64,000 nucleotides of DNA from assembly GCA_035578175.1 (NCBI GenBank), contig JAQMRL010000008.1:5990883-6054882 (forward strand), written 5' to 3'. The notes under the pieces were generated by a model. That model had not been told where the DNA came from. It did no database searches and saw nothing but the letters and a program-made list of their open reading frames with translations. Origin of the DNA: Catonia carolina (lineage: Eukaryota; Arthropoda; Insecta; Hemiptera; Achilidae). A program made the translations under genes and the position numbers. Shown piece by piece: positions 1-10,528 of this stretch. Position 1 is the first letter of the stretch. Each line of letters begins with the position of its first letter.

Positions 1-138
1 TGGCTGGAACAGCAACCAGAATGTGATGCCGCTACTGTTTTAATTTTAAAACTACTTCGAGATTTGGCTGCTAGCAAGAGAGTTGCTTCCCATAAACAAA
101 CTAATATTTCAGATTTTTTTAAAACTAATTTTATGTAA
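1..138 (+). pseudogene. C-terminal fragment of a Tigger/jerky-type transposase
   Basis: An open frame runs from the window edge for 45 codons to TAA at 136-138 and ends ...TNISDFFKTNFM. The acidic/aromatic C-terminus, with a late SDFF-type motif, resembles the tail of pogo/Tigger (jerky-like) transposases. A second fragment of this look is at 58706-58927 (…NIRSFFQPSTS). Degenerate 'TCCGGAC/ACCGGAC' motifs at about 375-405 resemble the ends of the Tigger-like elements further along, so this is probably the 3' end of an element cut by the window edge. No catalytic domain is visible here, so the family call is an inference. Confidence 0.45.
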
Positions 139-492
139 CACATTTATACTGTACATAATTATGATTTTTAGTGTTTTTAACTTACAGTAGTACTACATGT
201 TCATTTATTTTGTTAAGTACGATATAGTGAATTTTATGAGTACATAACATTTGTGTTTTTAAATTTGTGTGTTTAATAAAAATTAAATTACAAGTACAAT
301 AGTGTCGTGTACGTATTATAGCACAGTTTTCAGTTCTAGCTTCTACAACGTAAAATAAGTTCGGAAAATTGGTTATCCGGACAATCAATTTACCGGACGA
401 TCAAAATCCCCAATTGGACCAGATATAATTATTATAATCGACTTCACACTGTAATTGAAATAGCTGATCGCTACAAAATATTGAAACAACTA

Positions 493-1267
493 CCGGGTGA
501 TTTTTTAGTCCTGTTACCCAATTGTTAATGTCTGGTAATTTTTTTTTAAGAAAGGGATATTTTGTTTTGTGACACAAAGTTGGTAGCCCTACTCAACCGG
601 TATAGATACGACAGTTTGAGTTGATTCTCCTTCAGTTGCGTAAAATTTTGTGCTGTTTCCAGTTGTGTTACAAACAGAATGTCTTTTACCCTAGAACAAC
701 GGGTTTTCATTCTTGAACAATATTTTGCTACAAAATCGTATGCAAGTGTAAAAGAATCATTTCAAATTAAATTTTTTGGTGTTCCTCCACTCTATTCTAG
801 TCAATTTCTAGGCTAACTAACTGATTTTTAGAGGCAGGTATTGTTTGCAGCAGAAAACGCAGTGGTCGACCAACTCTCTTGACAGATGACGTTAAGAGAA
901 TGTGAAAACAAGATTGCTCAATTCTCCATGGAAAAGTTTACAAAAACTTTCCTCGCATGTTGATTTATCATGTTCGAGTGCTCAGAAAACTGCTAAAAAA
1001 TTGAAATTGTATCCGTATCACATACGATTAGTTCTAGAGCTTCAGCCTCCAGATTTAAACAAGAGATTGTTTTAGGATAAAAGACATTCTGTTCGTAGCA
1101 CGACCGGAAATGGCACAAAATTTTACACAGCTCAAGGAGAATCAACTCACACTGGCATATCCATACCGGTTGAGTAGGGCTACCAACTTAGTGTCACAAA
1201 ACAAAATTTAATTTTTTTAGAAAAATATTACCAGACATTAATTAACAATTGGGTAACAGGACTACAT
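493..1267 (+). mobile_element. Decayed Tc1/mariner-like element with long inverted ends
   Basis: The ends begin CCGGGTGATTTTTTAG and run about 170 bp as imperfect inverted repeats (about 493-665 and 1105-1267), including the shared words GTTACCCAATTG and TGGTAGCCCTACTCAACCGG. A TA precedes the left end. From 679 a broken frame starts MSFTLEQRVFILEQYF, which resembles the helix-turn-helix start of insect Tc1/mariner transposases, but stops and frameshifts follow at once. The right end is clipped where the HINE copy at 1270 begins. A shorter relative is at 5229-5593. Confidence 0.7.
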
Positions 1268-1269
1268 AA

Positions 1270-2190
1270 AATCTGGTGTGAAACACTCACACAACTTTCT
1301 CTTGCCAATGCAAATAATTTACAATATAATTTAACATTAGTAATAAAATATTAGAAATAAACAAAAAACTAACCTCAATAAACATAACCTTATTTTAATC
1401 ATGAGTGAAACACTCAAAATGAAAATCAACCTCAGTCTGGCTTAAAAATACGGAAAATCACTATTTCACGCTAAACTAGGCTCTGTAGAGAAAAATACGT
1501 TAAATAAAAGTTGTAGATCTTTAAATTTCCTATAAATTTGGTTATATACACTTTTGTCGTAAAATGCATACTAAGGCCAAAATCTTAAAAAAATCGATTT
1601 TTCACACGTTTTCGTGAGAAAAAATCAGAAAATCGCTAATTACTGCTAAACTAAGCGTCATACAAAAAAATGTTTGAAACAGAAGTTGTAGGTTTTTAAA
1701 TTCTCTACAACTTTTATTATATAAGTTTTTGCGCTAAAATTTATATTAAAGCCGTAATCTTAAAAAAACAACGTTTTTACGTGAAAACAGCCTCACCGAG
1801 AATTTCAGCAAACATGGCGCCTACCCTATCTTGTAGAGAATAAAAAATTGAGTAAAATAGGCGATTTTAAATCAAATCGTAGGACCAGTTTTTGAGAAAA
1901 TCGCAAAAAACTGAAAAATTATACGAATAAACTACTACTTCCGGTTGACCGATTTTGATGAAAATGTTCGTGTCGCGTCCGGTAGTGGTATGTAAGTTTC
2001 AAGTTTCAAGTTCGTACGATGTTCCGTTCTTGAGATATTCTTATCACACACAGACCAATCGCTAAAAACATGTTTTTTGGGTTCAGGGGGTCTGAAAACG
2101 TATAGATCCGGTTAAAACTGGATTTCTTAAAATCGACATGAAAACAATACTTTCCTTCCTATATATTCATATAGGCAAGAGAAAGTAAAA
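1270..2190 (+). mobile_element. HINE repeat copy 1 (family definition)
   Basis: This is the first of at least twelve long copies of the window's main repeat. In this orientation it begins AATCTGG followed by GTGTGAAACACTCACAC, a 6-bp stem with a 5-nt loop. Next come ACTTTCTCTTGCC, about 900 bp of AT-rich sequence that does not code, an optional (CA)n tract near 'GACCAATCGC', and finally GGCAAGAGAAAGT, the exact inverse of the 13-mer at the other end. Read on the opposite strand, it has a 13-bp inverted repeat at the 5' end, a microsatellite, then the partner repeat and a hairpin at the 3' end. That is the layout described for DINE-1/Helentron-associated elements. Membership of one repeat family is certain; the Helentron class is inference. 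Confidence 0.85.
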
Positions 2191-2572
2191 ATCACTCTGT
2201 AGTATAGAGAAATTATACAACCGCTGCTACATACGAGTAGATAGACCGCGGGAAAGTGAAAAGTATGCCTACAATAGGTAGTAGTAACCTAATTGTTTTT
2301 CATCAGTAGGCTAATCAAATGAATTATAAATTTTATTGCCGTAATTTATGACCTAATTAAATCCTACGATTCATATAACATTATCCATTAATTGGACTGT
2401 AATAACCATACTAGTGGTTAAACGCCTACCGCTTACACTTAGCCTACTAGGCTAAAGCCTACACATACATTCCCATTAGCCTAATACGTGTCCAAACAGA
2501 TAACAGTATAAAAAGAAATCTAGAGTGAAACACTTACACGACTTTCCCTTGCCAATTTTAATAATAAAATCT
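2191..2572. other. Unassigned AT-rich DNA with a HINE end fragment
   Basis: I see no gene here. A partial HINE terminus (GAAACACTTACACGACTTTC) lies at about 2527-2553, just before the next HINE copy. The rest is AT-rich with no repeat partner recognised in this window. Confidence 0.4.
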
Positions 2573-3505
2573 GGTGTGAAACACTCGCACAGCTTTCTCT
2601 TAACAATGCAAATAATTAACAATATAACCTAAAATTCTTTTAGATTTCTTAGGCGAGTGGATGAAAAAAGAAGTATATGGAAGCATCTTACCAAAAGAAG
2701 GGATAGGCTAGTGGGGCATATCCTAAGACATCCAGGTATTGGGCTATCAATAATGGAGGGTAACATTGAGGGAGTAAATTGTAGAGGGAGGCAAAGATTA
2801 GAATATATAAAGCAAATTACAAAAGATGTAGGGTGTTACAGGTATGTAGATATGAAACGACTTGCGCAAGATAGAACAGGTTGGAGAACTGCATCAAACC
2901 AGTCGAGAGACTGATGACAAAAAAAAACCTAAAATTAGTAATAAACATTAGAAATAAACAAAAAGTTAACCTCAATAAACATAACCTTAATTTTAATTAT
3001 GAGTGAAAGACGCAAAATGAAAATCAACCCCAGTTTGGCTTAAAAATACGGAAAATCACTCTTTCACGCTAAACTTGACTTTGTAGAGAAAAATTCTCAT
3101 AATAAAATTTGTAGATCTTTTAATTTCCTATAAATTTAATTATACACTTCTGTCATAAAATGCATACTAAGGCCGAAATCTAAAAAAAATCGATTTTTCA
3201 CACGTTTTCGTGAGAAAAAAAAAACAGAAAATTGCTAATTACCGCTAAACTAAGCGTTATACAAAAAAATGTTTGAAATAAAAGTTGTAGGATTTTAAAT
3301 TCTCTACTTATATTGTATAAATTTTTGCGCTAAAATGCATATTAAAGCCGTAATCTTAGAAAAACAATTTTTTTAAGTGAAAACAGCCTCACCAAGAATT
3401 TCTGCAAACGTGGCGCCTACCTTATCTTGTAGAGCATAAAAACTTTAACAAACCAGGCGATTTTAAAACAAATCTTAGGACCAGTTTTTCTCTAAAACTT
3501 TGCAA
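2573..3505 (+). mobile_element. HINE copy 2, split by a LINE-A insertion
   Basis: The 5' hairpin end is at 2573-2636 and the body resumes at 2926 and runs to about 3505. The 11-bp sequence AACCTAAAATT occurs at 2626-2636 and again at 2926-2936, so the LINE at 2637-2925 is an insertion with a TSD. The 3' part of the copy is missing, replaced by a mariner fragment. Confidence 0.8.
2637..2925 (+). pseudogene. 5'-truncated LINE-A (non-LTR reverse transcriptase C-terminus)
   Basis: The frame encodes RRVDEKRSIWKHLTKRR, then LVGHILRHPG, RGRQR and MKRLAQDRTGWRTASNQSRD before its stop at 2912-2914. This is the conserved C-terminal tail of insect endonuclease/reverse-transcriptase LINEs, which lies after the catalytic palm; no polymerase active site is present. 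The 3' end is CAGTCgagaGACTGATGAC plus poly(A). An 11-bp TSD flanks it within a HINE copy, so it is a classic 5'-truncated retrotransposition product. Longer relatives are at 25353-25825 and 31020-32206. Confidence 0.8.
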
Positions 3506-3516
3506 CTTTTTTTAAA

Positions 3517-3856
3517 TTTTTCCAGTCAACTTTCCTCTACGCTTGTTTTGGATCGCTCTTCTTAACTTTTCAAATGTTTCACAATACCTCGCAGAGGTTA
3601 TTGTTGTGCCACATTCCAAGAAATCGATAGCCAACAAAAACCGTATTACCGACCGTACTTCACAACTGGCGGGATTTTGAATTGGGGCACACATTTTAAA
3701 TTATTGTTGAAAACCATCGAAGAGCGACACAGACCTCTCGCTGGTACGGCTGGATAGCCACTGAACGGAGAAACGCCGCGGCACCAAAATGGCCGCGTTA
3801 GCTCTCCCCCTAGCGGCTACAACGCAAAACGTGACAGACTTTCTGGACTGTCCTCG
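3517..3856 (-). pseudogene. mariner fragment with right terminal repeat
   Basis: This matches the right half of the mariner element at 60889-61634. It shares the N-terminal coding words NPASCEVRSVIRFL and the fragment TSARYCE…LRRAIQNKRRGKL, and ends in a terminal repeat reading CAGACTTTCTGGACTGTCC followed by TA at 3857-3858. The left end is absent. It sits at the junction of two oppositely oriented HINE copies. Confidence 0.75.
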
Positions 3857-3858
3857 TA

Positions 3859-3965
3859 TATAGGAAGGAAAGTATTGTTTTCATGTCGATTTTTCGAACG
3901 AGTTTTCACCGGATCAACACGTTTTCATAACCCCTTAACCCATAAAAACATGTTTTTAACGATTG

Positions 3966-4000
<35 letters not shown>

Positions 4001-4919
4001 CAAAATACCTCAAGACTGGAACATCGTACGCACTTGAAACTTGAAATTTAAGTTAGGTACTATTAAAACTACTTGACCCTACATGAACATTTTCATCAAA
4101 ATCGGTCAACCGGAAGTAGTAGTTTATTCGTGTAATTTTTCAATTTTTTGCGATTTTCTCAAAAAGTCTCCTACGATTTTTTTAAAGATCGCCTCATTTA
4201 CTACACTTTTTATGCTCTACAAGATAGGGTAGGCGTCATGTCTGCTGAAATTCTTAGGGAGGCTGTGCTCTCATAGAAATAAAATGTTTTTTTAAGATTA
4301 CGGCCTTAATATACATTTTAGCGCAAATATGTTTATGATAAAAGTTATAGACAGCTGAAACTATTAAAAGATAAAAATGTTAGATTCCAAGGAAAAGTAG
4401 ATAAAAGAGGAAGCAGGAAAGTGATCTTTGCAGAAGCAGAAAGGCAAAGAAGATCTGCCAGAATGAAAGAATGCTGGAGGACGATCAAAGAAAAGAACCA
4501 GAAGAGAGTGCCCAGAAATTGACTGTAGTCTCAAAAGAAAAAAAAGAAAAGTTGTAGACAATTTAAAAACCACAACTTTTATTTCAAAAATGTGTTTGTA
4601 TAACGCTTAGTTTAGCAGTAATTAGCGATTTTCTGTTGTTTTACGAAAATGTATAAAAATATTTGATTTTTTTTTAAAGATTTCTGGCTTAGTATGCACT
4701 TAACGACATAAGTGTATAAATCAAATTTATAGGAAATTAAAATATCTACAACTTTTATTTGAAGTATTTTCCTCTACAGAGCCTAGTTTTAGCGTGACAG
4801 AGTGATTTTCCATATTATTAAACCAAACTAAAGTTGGTTTTCATTTTGCATCATTCACTCATGATTAAAATGAGGTTAGTTTTTTTTGTTAATTTCTAAT
4901 GTTTTATTAATACTAATGT
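3859..4919 (-). mobile_element. HINE copy 3, reverse orientation
   Basis: It begins GGAAGGAAAGTATTG, so it lacks the first ~25 bp including the 13-mer. It contains a (TG)n tract at 3967-3998 and runs to ACTAATGTA, where SINE-B starts; the terminal hairpin is missing. An extra purine-rich insert of about 190 bp at roughly 4355-4555 is not seen in the other copies. Confidence 0.8.
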
Positions 4920-4920
4920 A

Positions 4921-5228
4921 ACCCACCGGGTTGGTCTAGAGGTAAAGTCGTCGCCAAAATCAGCTGTTCAACAGCTGATTTTCGGAGACGAAGGTTCCTG
5001 GTTCAAATCCTGGTAAACGTAGTTACTTTTATACGGATTTGAATATTAGACAGTGGTTGTGGGTGTACTTTCATGGTTGGGGTTCAATTAACCATACTCT
5101 CTCAGGAATGGTCGACCTGGGTCTGTACAAGACTACACCTCATTTACACGTCACACACTTCATCTTCATCTCATTGGGTCATGGGGTTGCTTATTGTTCT
5201 GAATTGAACAGATTGCAACATACACATA
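4921..5228 (+). mobile_element. SINE-B copy 1 (tRNA-headed SINE)
   Basis: The head reads CCCACCGGGTTGGTCTAGAGG, then a palindrome AATCAGCTGTTcaACAGCTGATT, then GGTTCAAATCC, a good pol III B box. The A box is weaker. A ~200-bp unrelated body follows and ends near GATTGCAACATACACATA. The 3' tail TTAGGAATTAAAAAAA resumes at 5596 after an inserted element. A copy at 16221-16548 has an 11-bp TSD, which supports retroposition. Confidence 0.75.
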
Positions 5229-5593
5229 CAGGGTGATTTTTTAGTCCTGTTACCCAATTGTTAATGTCTGGTAATTTTTTTCTAAGAAAGGGATATTTTG
5301 TTTTGTGACACAAAGTTGGTAGCCCTACTCAACCGGTATAGATACGACAGTTTGAGTTGATTCTCCTTGAGTTGCGTTTAAGAGATTGTTGTAGGATAAA
5401 AGACATTCTGTTCGTAGCACGACCGGAAATGGCACAAAATTTTACACAGCTCAAAGAGAATCAACTCAAACTGCCATATCCATACTAGTTGAGTAGGGCT
5501 ACCAACTTAGTGTCACAAAACAAAATTTATTTTTTTTTAGAAAAATAATAACAGACATTAACAATTGGGTAACAGGACTAAAAAATCACCCGG
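5229..5593. mobile_element. Tc1/mariner-type MITE with long inverted ends, inserted in SINE-B
   Basis: The ends read CAGGGTGATTTTTTAGTCC and the near-inverse, ending AAAAATCACCCGG. TA lies at 5227-5228 and at 5594-5595, and removing the element joins ACACATA to TTAGGAATT, which is the normal SINE-B tail (compare 43528-43550 in reverse). It is a short internal-deletion relative of 493-1267 with no coding capacity. Confidence 0.8.
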
Positions 5594-5610
5594 TATTAGG
5601 AATTAAAAAA

Positions 5611-6627
5611 AATCTGGTGTGAAACACTCACACAACTTTCTCTTGCCAATGCAAATAATTAACAATAAACCTAACATTAGTATTAAAACATTAGAAATGA
5701 ACAAAAACTAACCTCAAAAACATAACCTTATTTTAATCATGAGTGAATGACGCAAAATGACAATCGAACTCAGTTTGGCTTAAAAATACGGAAAATCACG
5801 CTTTCACGCTAAACTAGGCTCTGTAGAGAAAAATGCACTAAACAAAAGTTGTAGATCTTTTAATTTTCTATAAATTAAATTATATACACTTTTGTCGTAA
5901 AATGCATACTAAGACCGAAATGTTAAAAAAATCGATTTTTCTCACGTTTTCGTGAGAAAAAAACAGAAAATCGCAAATTACCGCTAAACTAAGCGTCATA
6001 CAAAAAAATGTTTGAAACAGAAGTTGTAGGTTTTTAAATTCTCTACAACTTTTATTATATAAGTTTTTGCGCTAAAATTTATATTAAAGCCGTTATCTTA
6101 AAAAAACAACGTTTTTACGTGAAAACAGCCTCACCGAGAATTTCAGCAAACATGGCGCCTACCCTATCTTGTAGAGAATAAAAAATTGAGTAAAATAGGC
6201 GATTTTAAAAAAAATCGTAGGACCAGTTTTTGAGAAAATCGCAAAAAACTGAAAAATTATACGAATAAACTACTACTTCCGGTTGACCGATTTTGATGAA
6301 AATGTTCGTGTCGCGTCCGGTAGTGGTATGTAACTTAAGTTTCAAGTTCGTACGATGTTCCGTTCTTGAGATATTCTGTTCACACACAGACACACAGACA
6401 CACACACAGATCAATCGCTAAAAACATGTTTTTTGGGTTCAGGGGGTCTGAAAACGTATAGATCCGGTGAAAACTCGATTTCGAAAAATCGACATGAAAA
6501 CAATACTTTCCTTCCTATATATTCATATAGGCAAGAGAAAGTAAAAACAAAATTTTATGTTAGGTTATATTGTTCATTATTTGCATTGGCAAGAGAAAGT
6601 CGTGTGAGTGTTTCACTCCAGATTTTT
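5611..6627 (+). mobile_element. HINE copy 4 plus an inverted HINE end fragment
   Basis: This is a complete copy with both 13-mers: it starts AATCTGG at 5611 and ends GGCAAGAGAAAGT at about 6542. A separate fragment of the hairpin end in opposite orientation follows at about 6556-6627 (…AAGAGAAAGTCGTGTGAGTG), so two ends face each other. The open frames here are repeat sequence, not genes. Confidence 0.85.
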
Positions 6628-7110
6628 AGGATAAATAATAACGTAGCTATGAGTAAACTATACGAATATGTTCTGGCAGTAATGTACGGAACCCAATTGA
6701 ATAAAAATGCAAATAAACAGGAATGCATAATTATTTAAAACTTGTTTGTCATTTCTATTTGGTTAACTTTTTAGAAAAAAAATTACTTATTAGCAAATTA
6801 ATAATGAACTGCAAAAATCTACAATAACTTTCTTTTATTTTGTTGACTAACCAGAAATACAAGATTCTTGATTTGTTTTAATTTTTTTTATTATCATTAG
6901 GTAGGACTAGTACCGCTTAATCCTCTATTTAAAATTCACATTCAGCGTACGAATGTATTTACTATCTTAGATTGTTACATAAAAAAAATGTGACATGATA
7001 AACTTGATTTTGATTCACATTGTTTGGCCTTTAGATTATTTCTACTGGTCAAAAGTTATTTAATATCTTGCTTCTTCATTCGGTTATGTTTTTTAAATTT
7101 TTAATTTAAA
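6628..7110. other. Unassigned AT-rich stretch
   Basis: No gene, RNA or repeat partner recognised. A short open frame at 6649-6738 (MSKLYEYVLAVMYG…) overlaps the HINE fragment border and has no recognisable family. Confidence 0.3.
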
Positions 7111-7112
7111 GT

Positions 7113-7352
7113 CGGCCTTCGGGCCAGCCCAGTCAGTCAGCTGGTAGAAAGTCGCTATTATTAGTTAAGTAACACCGGTTGGGCAAGCGACTTTGTATGG
7201 TGACCAGTTGATAGCCATCCATGAACAAACTCTACTGGGGGTCCCTGTTCAAACTCATGTCTAATCCACGTCAAAAAAATACAGCAAAAAGCAGCGATCA
7301 AATTGGGTAGTTGTTAACAATGTACAGTTCCCGATAACAAAAATATAAGCTA
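7113..7352 (+). mobile_element. SINE-C copy 1
   Basis: About 240 bp beginning GGCCTTCGGGCCAGCCCAG and containing CAGCTGGTAGAAAGTCGC, ACACCGGTTGGGCAAGCG and GTTCAAACTC (B-box-like), ending in an A-rich tail. Four copies in the same orientation occur in the window (also 29640, 50779, 54990). The compact size, pol III-like box and A-rich 3' end suggest a SINE; I did not find clear TSDs. Confidence 0.65.
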
Positions 7353-8205
7353 AAAATAAAAAAATAAAAAAAATTTACAAAAAAATCGCAGAAAAAAAAT
7401 TACAAAAAAATCAAAAAAAAAAATTAAAAAAAATTTTTTTTTTAAGAAACGCTATTATTTACAAAAAAAAAAATCACAGACATTACAGTTAAAAATAAAA
7501 GCGTGGCGCATTAATATATATAATATTTATTGTAAAATATTATATATATTAATGCGCCACGCTTTTATTTTTAACTGTAATGTCTGTGATTTTTTTTTTG
7601 TAATTTTTTTTATTTTTTTTTTTGATTAATTGTTAAATAATAGCGTTTCTAACAATAATATTTATTGTAAAATATTATATATATTAATGCGCCACGCTTT
7701 TATTTTTAACTGTAATGTCTGTGATTTTTTTTTTGTAAATTTTTTTATTTTTTTTTTGATTAATTGTTAAATAATAGCGTTTCTTAAAAAAAAAATTTTT
7801 TAATTTTTTTTTTTGATTTTTTTGTAATTTTTTTTCTGCAATTTTTTTGTAAATTTTTTTTATTTTTTTATTTTTAGTTAATTTTTTTAAGTAATTGTTA
7901 AAATAAAAGCGTTTTTAAAATTTTTTTTTTTAATTTTTTTTTTTAATTTTTAAATTTTTTTTTACAAACACCTCCACAGCGTATTGTCATCGAAGATAAA
8001 CAAGTGTGCAAAGTTTGATTCATATTGATACGGTAGAAGTATTAAAATTTTAAGTTGCAAGATTTGATGGATCCAAGAGTAAGTTAAATAAAAGCGTTTA
8101 AAAAAATGTAAAGTCGCATCGACAGCTTGGTTATTAGAGACTACTGTGGGTTTCGGTACTAACGGATGTTGTTAAAACTTATCACTGGTTTCATTAAATT
8201 AACTA
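7353..8205. repeat. AT-rich palindrome and tandem duplication
   Basis: About 7443-7531 and 7540-7640 are inverted copies sharing AAAAGCGTGGCGCATTAAT and TAATGTCTGTGATTTTT, centred on an AT-rich core. The right arm is then repeated directly at about 7658-7783, each unit ending AAATAATAGCGTTTCT. Long poly(A)/poly(T) runs flank the structure. From about 7975 the sequence becomes ordinary. No coding potential is seen. Confidence 0.8.
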
Positions 8206-8547
8206 CAGTTCAGCCGTTGTTAGTTTGCTCCTACTGTCAACAAACAAAAGCCACCTACTACAGGGTGCACGATAGAGTCTGCGACTTTACGGATGTCGTA
8301 TTCCTATTAAGTTAACTATTTTTTTAAATTATAAGTACTTAAAGTACTAAAAGCATCAGTCATGATATGATGTAGGCCTAACAATTTCATTTATAAAGAT
8401 ATTTCTAAAAGTATTTTGTATTTAAATACTTTTGAAAGTATTTTGTTGTTACTTTTTAATCAGCGTGTACACATTTTGATATAATGCGCATGCTCAGTGA
8501 CGTCATTATTTGTTTACATTAGGAGCAAACTAAGAGAGGCTGGACTG
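8206..8547. mobile_element. MITE-1 copy 1 (342 bp, TA target)
   Basis: It begins CAGTTCAGCCGTTGTTAG and ends CTAAGAGAGGCTGGACTG, imperfect inverted ends bounded by TA on both sides. The interior contains palindromic AAAGTATTTTGTATTTAAAT and TGACGTCATT. Other copies are at 12589-13504 (broken) and 58128-58465 (inverted). There is no transposase, so it is probably non-autonomous Tc1/mariner-like. Confidence 0.75.
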
Positions 8548-8552
8548 TATAA

Positions 8553-9215
8553 AAGATCTAGTGTCATACACTCACACGACTTTCTTTTGACAATGTAAAT
8601 AATTTAAAATATTACCAATGTTTCATCATAAGTAAACAATGTAAAATGAAAAACAACCTAATTTTTTTTGTTTTTTGGTTTGACGTCCGACTGTTCTGCA
8701 ATTTTACTGCTAATGCAGACGGTGAAAAATGAAATGATTTTTTTGTAACGTATGCCGTGCCTGAATGGGTTTCGAACCCAAGACCGCATGATGAGAGGCG
8801 AGCACGTAACCTAATTTTAATCATGAATAAATAATTACAATGTAATAAAATATTAAATTTTTTACAATTTCTTACTAGTTTTAAATTTTTTACTAAAAGC
8901 TGCGCTGTAGTAAAAAATGTTACAAATAAACCTTTTTGGTTTTTTAATTTTCTACAACTTTTATTTGTTCGGAAATACATAGGCCTATTAAGACCGCAAT
9001 CTTAAAAAAATTTACCAGGAGAGCAAAGCTTCCCATGAATTCCAGTAGAGATAGGTTTATCCAATCTTGTAGATTATTGAAAATTGAAGTAAGACGAAAA
9101 AAATCGTCCGCGTTTTTGAAAAAATCACAAAATAGTGGAAAATTGAAAATAGATTATTTAAACAAACTTAAAATACCACAACTATTTAAAGTTTGTGGTA
9201 ACTTATTGATCTGTT
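8553..9215 (+). mobile_element. Diverged HINE-related copy, split by SINE-D
   Basis: It starts CATACACTCACACGACTTTC and keeps HINE landmarks in order (AATTTTAATCATGA, CTACAACTTTTATTTGTTC, CAATCTTGTAGATTATTGAAA) but is clearly more divergent than the other copies. It may be an older subfamily. Confidence 0.55.
8666..8807 (-). mobile_element. SINE-D copy 1, tRNA-derived
   Basis: The reverse strand carries GGTTCGAAACCC-type B-box sequence after a tRNA-like head (CGTGCTCGCCTCTCATCATG). AACCTAATTTT at 8655-8665 and 8808-8818 is an 11-bp TSD in the HINE-related host. Relatives are at about 28175-28315 and 38123-38290. Confidence 0.75.
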
Positions 9216-9320
9216 TTCTACCTGCATAAGTAAGTTTTTGTTAAACAGTTTCAGTACCACCGTCCGTAAAACAGGACGTCCATAACTTTTACGCAATTAT
9301 AAATCCGATTTACCGGACAC

Positions 9321-10022
9321 CCGTAATTTCCTATAAATTTTATTACATAAATTTTTGTCGTAAAATGCATACTAAGGCCGAAATCTTAAAATAATGGATT
9401 TTTCACACGTTTTCGTGAGAAAAAAAAACAGAAAAATGCTAATTACCGCTAAACTAAGCGTTATACAAAAAAATGTTTACAATAAAAGTTGTAGAATTTT
9501 AAATTCTCTACAACTTTAATTATATTAATTTTTGCGGTAAAATGCATAATAAAGCCGCAATCTTAAAAAAACAATTTTTTTACGTGAAAACAGCCTCACC
9601 AAGAATTTCAGCAAACATGGCGCCTATGCTATCATATAAAGCATAAAAAATTAAGTGAGACGACTTTTAAAAAAATCGTAGAACCAGTATTTGAGAAAAT
9701 CGCAAAAAAGTAAAAAATTACACGAATAAACAACTACTTCCGGTTGACCGATTTTGATGAAAATGTTCGTGTCGGGTCCGGTAGTGGTATGTAACTTAAG
9801 TTTCAAGTTTCAAGTTCGTACGATGTTCTGTTCTTGAGATATTCAGTTCACATAGACACACGCGCGCGCGCACGCACACAGACCAATCGTTAAAATTATG
9901 TTTTTTGGGTTCAGGGGGTCTGAAAACGTATAGATCCGGTGAAAACTCGATTTCGAAAAATCGACATGAAAACAATAGGGTACTTCCTTTCTATATATTC
10001 ATATAGGCAAAAGGAAGTAAAA
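9321..10022 (+). mobile_element. HINE copy 5, 5'-truncated, abutting a host exon
   Basis: The hairpin end is missing. The body runs from CCTATAAATTTTATTAC to a worn terminal 13-mer (GGCAAAAGGAAGT) at about 10015, with a CGCGCGCG/CA tract at 9859-9880. Its end lies only ~33 bp before the splice acceptor of the exon at 10056, so the branch-point region of that intron is at or inside the repeat boundary. Confidence 0.8.
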
Positions 10023-10055
10023 AGTTGATATTAAATTGCCTAATTTATTTTGCAG

Positions 10056-10251
10056 ATGTGCTGTGCCACACATGGAGGGAAACGGTACATTTTACCCGGT
10101 GGATGATCCAATATCAAGTGTATGGATACCAAAATTACCAAACGGAGCATATGATTCATGCCACGTCATAGATCCATACACAAATTTGACGGAGGTATGC
10201 CAGAGCTGGGTCTACGATACAACCTACTACAAAACGTCCCGCGGCATGGAG
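10056..10251 (+). CDS. SLC22-like organic cation transporter, first exon in window
   Basis: This is the first visible exon of a solute carrier 22 / organic cation transporter-like gene of the major facilitator superfamily, a 12-TM plasma-membrane carrier for organic ions. A TTTATTTTGCAG acceptor precedes it and G|GTAAGT follows. The first base completes a split codon, then 65 codons follow. The encoded segment lies in the large extracellular loop between TM1 and TM2. It has three cysteines (CAVPHM, DSCHV, EVCQSW) and two N-glycosylation sequons (NGT, NLT), as is usual for that loop in the family. The seven exons supply 1486 coding nt (about 494 residues) against roughly 550 for the family, so only an N-terminal exon with TM1 is missing. 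I could not find that exon at 1-10055. The substrate cannot be read from sequence. Confidence 0.9.
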
Positions 10252-10528
10252 GTAAGTAACCTGCGTTTTCCCAAACTTAGTACCCGTTTGGAGATGAAAA
10301 ATAATTAAACATTAGAGTATTGTTCACAGATTTCATTAATTGTGAAGCGCCTTTGCAAAGTCACAGTTTTGTGACTCGGTCAAATAAACTCAGTATAGTT
10401 CAGCCGTTCTTAGTTTGCTCCTATTGTTGTAGCAGCCAGTTTTGAGGTTTCATTATTGTGACCTATTAATTAACATATTATTAACATATTAATGACCGTT
10501 GCTGTTGATGCGACGTTAAATAAAAAAA
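10252..10528. other. Start of the 14.3-kb intron; MITE-1 end remnant
   Basis: At about 10391-10428, TATAGTTCAGCCGTTCTTAG followed by TTTGCTCC matches one end of MITE-1, but the rest of the element is absent. The remainder has no recognised content. Confidence 0.5.

Noticed and set aside
1270..2190. HINE as an ordinary TIR-type MITE
   Set aside because: The 13-bp inverted partner is internal to a terminal hairpin on one side only, and no consistent target duplication was seen; the asymmetric layout fits Helentron derivatives better.
1..10055. First coding exon (TM1) of the transporter
   Set aside because: No frame with a start, a TM1-like segment and a phase-2 donor was found; nearly all of the region is repeats, so it probably lies upstream of the window.
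10036..10308. Stand-alone 90-aa gene starting MPNLFC
   Set aside because: The first residues are intron and the end runs past a GTAAGT donor; the sequence is an internal exon of the transporter.
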